A stretch of 9,255 bases of DNA from JBLFWJ01 sp047611425 (GTDB lineage Bacteria; Bacteroidota; Bacteroidia; UBA10329). The stretch spans positions 1 through 9,255 of the forward strand of contig JBLFWJ010000137.1 in the NCBI GenBank assembly GCA_047611425.1, given 5' to 3'. Both the position numbers and the translations under genes were made by a program. The notes below the pieces were generated by a model. It ran no database searches. It saw nothing but the letters and a program-made list of their open reading frames with translations, and had not been told where the DNA came from. Positions 6,485 through 9,255 of this stretch are shown in pieces; the stretch's first letter is position 1, and each line of letters starts with the position of its first letter.

Positions 6485-7302
6485 TTTCCGAAAAGGATTT
6501 CCTTTCGTTTCGCCAACTTCTCCTCAGAAGAAATCCTGTAATTGTTGTCGTAAATCGCCTTTTCCCACTCCCCATACATCGGATTTGGAAACATGATAAA
6601 ACGCTCTTTCAAATCAACAGAAATAGCGTTAACCGCGCCCATTCCAAGATCTGAAATCTCGCGATCAGCCAACGATTGAGAGAAATCAGTTAGATTATCT
6701 CCAAGGTAAACCAGTACATCATGATCAGCCAATACTCTTGCCCTTCTTTCTGTTTTATCAGATGTTGATGTTCTCAAAAAGATGTGTGAAGTATCTGCAT
6801 TTGGAACATTCAGATCAATCAAGTTTTGAAGAGTTCCTTCCATTTCAACCTGCTTTCTGTTGCTGATGTAGAATATCTCGACACCAAGTGAATCCGCAAG
6901 ATTCAAGAAATTCATCGCACCTGCTAGGATTGGAGCTTCACCTCTGGCCGTCCATTCTTTCCATGTATCAGAACCATAAGGAACGCCAGCCTCAATTCGT
7001 TCTACCTCGTAAGGCGAATTGTCCAAAACGGTTTCATCCAAATCGAGAATTACCGCAGGTGAACCTTTGGTAGACTTAAGATTGTTTTGAAGTTTGATTG
7101 CTGCATGATCGTAAGCCTGCTCAAAAAGCACTTTCGCTTCTGCAGATCGTGCAAACCAAAGCACAGCATTGACATGTTGATCAACCAACTGGCGATCAAA
7201 ATCAACATCGGATTCTGCTAACGCTTTAACTTCAGTTGATGCCTTTTCCGATTCACAACTAATCCACAGAAAAGCAAGGATTAGCAATCCCGTCAATCTC
7301 AT
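6481..7302 (-). CDS. e(P4)-type 5'-nucleotidase / class C acid phosphatase lipoprotein
   Basis: The protein has 273 residues and starts with a lipoprotein signal, MRLTGLLILAFLWISC, with the acylated cysteine at 16. It belongs to the HAD class C acid phosphatases. Motif I is Asp87/Asp89 in VILDLDETVLDNS; motif II is Ser147 in FYISNRK; the motif III lysine is probably Lys183 in SDKTERR; motif IV is Asp202 and Asp206 in YLGDNLTDF. The substrate region YGSDTWKEWTARGEA (about 109-123) is also typical. In Haemophilus, lipoprotein e(P4) dephosphorylates NMN and other nucleoside monophosphates outside the cytoplasm for uptake; nucleotide scavenging is the likely role here. Trp at position -3 of the lipobox is unusual. 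The acidic residues after the cysteine (ESE) might favour surface export in Bacteroidota, though this is speculative. The start overlaps the aminopeptidase stop as ATGA. Confidence 0.93.
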   Translation of the reverse strand: MRLTGLLILAFLWISCESEKASTEVKALAESDVDFDRQLVDQHVNAVLWFARSAEAKVLFEQAYDHAAIKLQNNLKSTKGSPAVILDLDETVLDNSPYEVERIEAGVPYGSDTWKEWTARGEAPILAGAMNFLNLADSLGVEIFYISNRKQVEMEGTLQNLIDLNVPNADTSHIFLRTSTSDKTERRARVLADHDVLVYLGDNLTDFSQSLADREISDLGMGAVNAISVDLKERFIMFPNPMYGEWEKAIYDNNYRISSEEKLAKRKEILFGK

Positions 7303-8729
7303 TGCTGACCTCTGTTCTTAATGAAGTTGTACAATACACGAACGCCAACACCAGTACCACCTTTCGGTCTGTAATCCATGCTGTCATCCATAAATGCTGG
7401 GCCAGCAATATCTAAGTGTACCCAAGGAAAATCGATGAAGTGATGCAAGAAAGTTGCAGCAGTTATTCCACCTCCGTACTTACCTCCAAGGTTCTTGATG
7501 TCGGCAACTTCAGATCTAGTAGCATCATGGAATTCCTTCCACATTGGAAGCTCAAGAATTCGCTCGTAGACCTCGTCACCACTTGTTTTAAGAGCGTCTT
7601 TAGGCGTGTCGTCAGTTGCGCACATTGCGATACCATGTGGGCCAGTAATGGCCGCATTAGCACCTGTTAATGTCGCCAAATCGATTACTAATTCTGGCTT
7701 GTATTTCTTCGCATAATGAAGCGCATCTGCCAAGATCAATCGACCTTCTGCATCTGTGTTCAATACCTCAACAGTCATTCCGTTATACATGGTAATCACA
7801 TCGTCAGCAACGAGTGCTTTGCCATCAATTCGATTGTCGGTTGCTGGTACAAGTCCAATTACATGAACAGGTAATTTGTTGGCAGAAACGGCTTGCATTG
7901 CGCCTACAACCGCTGCAGATCCGCCCATATCACACTTCATAGAAGCCATGTGTGGGCCAGTCTTGATGTTGTAACCACCAGTGTCATAAACAACTCCTTT
8001 TCCAACCAAAACAATCGGTGCTTTATTCACAGCTCCTTTTGGCTTGTACTCCATAATATTGAACGTAGGTGGCTCAACGCTACCCTTGTTCACGCCAAGT
8101 AAACCGCCCATTCCCAACTCCTCAAGCTTAGATTTCTTAAGTACATCAACCTTAAAACCGTACTTCTTACCCAACGCTTGCATACGCTTACTGTACTCCG
8201 TTGCGGTAAGCGTAATCACAGGCTCATTCACAAAATCTCTAGCAGAAATCGTGGCCGAAACAATTGCCGAAAGTTCTTCAACTTGACCTTTGTTTAATCC
8301 AGCTTTTACATTCACAATCTCCAATGAATTCGCTAGATCCTTCCCTGTTTTGTACACCAAAAACTGATAATTCGTCAGTGCCATTCCTTCTGCCAACGCA
8401 AGAACATGCTCATCTGAGCTACCTGATTCGTCAACTATTGTCAACTCTTCACACTTACGTCCATTGGCCCATTTGCAAAGCTTGGATCCAGCTAGTCGGT
8501 AATTCTGTAGAGAATAAGTGGCATCAGCGCCATCTTTAACTTTCAAGATCCATGACTCGGTCTCGCCAGTAATGGTCGAAAGACAGGTTTCTCCGCCTTT
8601 TTTTATCTGAGCTTTTGCTCGTTTTACATGAGCAGGTGCCAGTCCTTCGATCTTGTCGAGGTCCTTCGCATTTTGTACTAGATGAACAATGTGGCCTTTA
8701 GGTCGGCTAACCAGATTCAGTTCCGTCAA
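7299..8729 (-). CDS. M17 family leucyl aminopeptidase, TTG start
   Basis: This 476-residue cytosolic dizinc aminopeptidase releases N-terminal amino acids from peptides and forms hexamers in known members. The catalytic C-terminal domain contains VGKGVVYDTGGYNIK with metal ligands Lys244 and Asp249 and catalytic Lys256, Asp267 in MKCDMGGSA, and the family signature NTDAEGRL at 324-331 with Asp326, Glu328 and Arg330. The N-terminal 160 or so residues form the less conserved domain. The predicted start is TTG: an in-frame TAA lies five codons upstream, ATT is the only other weak candidate between, and the first internal ATG is at codon 115, far inside the domain. It is the first gene of the tight minus-strand operon and is followed by the nucleotidase through an ATGA overlap. 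Its promoter should lie in the 70-nt divergent gap. PepA-like DNA binding, known in E. coli, cannot be judged here. Confidence 0.95.
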   Translation of the reverse strand: MTELNLVSRPKGHIVHLVQNAKDLDKIEGLAPAHVKRAKAQIKKGGETCLSTITGETESWILKVKDGADATYSLQNYRLAGSKLCKWANGRKCEELTIVDESGSSDEHVLALAEGMALTNYQFLVYKTGKDLANSLEIVNVKAGLNKGQVEELSAIVSATISARDFVNEPVITLTATEYSKRMQALGKKYGFKVDVLKKSKLEELGMGGLLGVNKGSVEPPTFNIMEYKPKGAVNKAPIVLVGKGVVYDTGGYNIKTGPHMASMKCDMGGSAAVVGAMQAVSANKLPVHVIGLVPATDNRIDGKALVADDVITMYNGMTVEVLNTDAEGRLILADALHYAKKYKPELVIDLATLTGANAAITGPHGIAMCATDDTPKDALKTSGDEVYERILELPMWKEFHDATRSEVADIKNLGGKYGGGITAATFLHHFIDFPWVHLDIAGPAFMDDSMDYRPKGGTGVGVRVLYNFIKNRGQQ

Positions 8730-8799
8730 AACAATGGTTTTTTAATAAGGTGCGCGAAGGTAATTGATCCTTGGTAAATGCTAATATTGAAGCCAAATA
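8730..8799. promoter_or_regulatory. Divergent intergenic region, expected promoters for both flanking transcripts
   Basis: These 70 nt separate the minus-strand operon from the plus-strand FG-GAP lipoprotein, so both promoters should lie here or just inside the genes. On the + strand TAATATTG (8782-8789) is one mismatch from the Bacteroidota -7 element TAnnTTTG, with a TTG at 8764-8766 only 15 nt upstream, shorter than the usual spacing. On the minus strand TACCTTCG (about 8755-8762) is also one mismatch away but lacks a well-placed TTTG. The existence of regulation here is inferred from layout; the exact boxes are weak. Confidence 0.4.
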
Positions 8800-9255
8800 A
8801 TGCACTTACTTGCAAACATGCCGACCAATTTCTTTAAATCGACTCTGATTGTAGTGTTGTCAATCGCATTGAATAGTTGTGGCGAGAAAAGCAATTCCAG
8901 TGTTGAGTTAGGCAGCGTTCCATTACTGAAAGAATTGAGTTCGGAATCTACTGGAGTCTCATTTTCCAATGACGTAATCACTGGGAATTCCTTCAATTAT
9001 TTCAATTGGGAATATATCTACAACGGTGGTGGCGTCTCAGTTACCGACTTTGACAATGATGGTAACTTGGACATTTACTTTACCGGAAATCAGGTTGAAG
9101 ACAAGCTTTATCGAAATCTTGGAAACCTGAAATTTGAAGATGTAACGCCTTTAAATATCAACGAAAATATTGATGATTGGCGGACAGGTGTGTCTTATGC
9201 AGATGTAAATGCAGACGGATTAATGGACATTTATATCTGCAGGTCTGGAAAAACC
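8800..9255 (+). CDS. FG-GAP/VCBS repeat lipoprotein, 3'-truncated by window edge
   Basis: The frame is open from ATG 8800 to the last base (152 codons), with an in-frame TGA at 8788-8790 just upstream. The N-terminus is a lipoprotein signal: a hydrophobic run TLIVVLSIALNSC with the probable acylated cysteine at residue 27 (21 if the in-frame ATG at 8818 is used, which gives a more usual signal length). Two FG-GAP/VCBS calcium-binding loops follow: DFDNDGNLD at 83-91 and DVNADGLMD at 135-143, each leading into an IY-x-x strand. The YNGGGVSVTDFDNDG context is typical of large Bacteroidota CRTAC1/ASPIC-UnbV-type surface lipoproteins, often over 1000 residues, so most of the protein lies beyond the window. 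It is probably an envelope-exposed beta-propeller protein; its function is unknown. It is transcribed divergently from the aminopeptidase operon. Confidence 0.88.
   Translation, partial: MHLLANMPTNFFKSTLIVVLSIALNSCGEKSNSSVELGSVPLLKELSSESTGVSFSNDVITGNSFNYFNWEYIYNGGGVSVTDFDNDGNLDIYFTGNQVEDKLYRNLGNLKFEDVTPLNINENIDDWRTGVSYADVNADGLMDIYICRSGKT

Noticed and set aside
7463..7663. Minus-strand open frame of 66 codons inside the M17 aminopeptidase gene
   Set aside because: It is a second reading frame within a well-conserved catalytic domain and shows no family features.
8781..8996. Minus-strand open frame of 71 codons near the right end
   Set aside because: It is antisense to the plus-strand frame that encodes a lipoprotein signal and FG-GAP loops, which continues to the window edge.
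1..9255. Insertion sequences, phage genes, CRISPR repeats, tRNA or rRNA genes
   Set aside because: No transposase-like or integrase-like protein, spaced direct repeats or structured-RNA landmarks were seen; nearly all bases are in housekeeping-type coding regions.

Overview
The window looks like chromosomal DNA of a Bacteroidota bacterium (Flavobacteriales or Cytophagales type). This is inferred from four things: moderate-to-low G+C, short signal peptides ending in lipoprotein cysteines, almost no Shine-Dalgarno sequences, and the start of an FG-GAP lipoprotein of a kind common in that phylum. I see no mobile element, CRISPR array, tRNA or rRNA. The genus cannot be told from the sequence alone.

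Layout. The left edge (1-1247, + strand) holds the 3' part of a DUF885-type putative metallopeptidase. It runs tail to tail into ten minus-strand genes, with a 30-nt overlap against the last of them. In transcription order, right to left, these are: M17 leucyl aminopeptidase (8729), e(P4)-type 5'-nucleotidase lipoprotein, a peptide-deformylase-like protein, phosphoglycerate mutase gpmA, a zinc-ribbon Nudix hydrolase, a small HAD phosphatase, methionine aminopeptidase map (ends 3521), then after an 84-nt gap elbB, a paraoxonase-like lipoprotein and a MarR-type regulator. The first seven are extremely tight (ATGA, ATGA, 8-nt overlap, TTGA, 10-nt gap, TAATG) and are almost certainly one operon. 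elbB, the lipoprotein and marR may be a second unit or read-through. On the right, a 70-nt divergent intergenic region separates the operon from the 5' part of an FG-GAP/VCBS repeat lipoprotein on the + strand, which runs off the window.

How the genes fit together. The operon mixes protein N-terminal processing and peptide turnover (map, M17 aminopeptidase, deformylase-like protein) with cleavage of phosphorylated metabolites (e(P4) nucleotidase, Nudix, HAD) and one glycolytic enzyme (gpmA). It reads as a housekeeping and salvage cassette rather than one linear pathway.

The most interesting element is the deformylase-like gene at 5951-6484. It aligns without gaps to the C-terminal part of true peptide deformylase, yet all three metal ligands are gone: the QHExDH motif reads QQAIDQ, and the Cys of EGCLS is replaced. 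It is an intact, translationally coupled pseudoenzyme in the same operon as methionine aminopeptidase. Other points are two well-supported TTG starts, a conserved paraoxonase calcium site in a lipoprotein, and a small palindrome upstream of marR.
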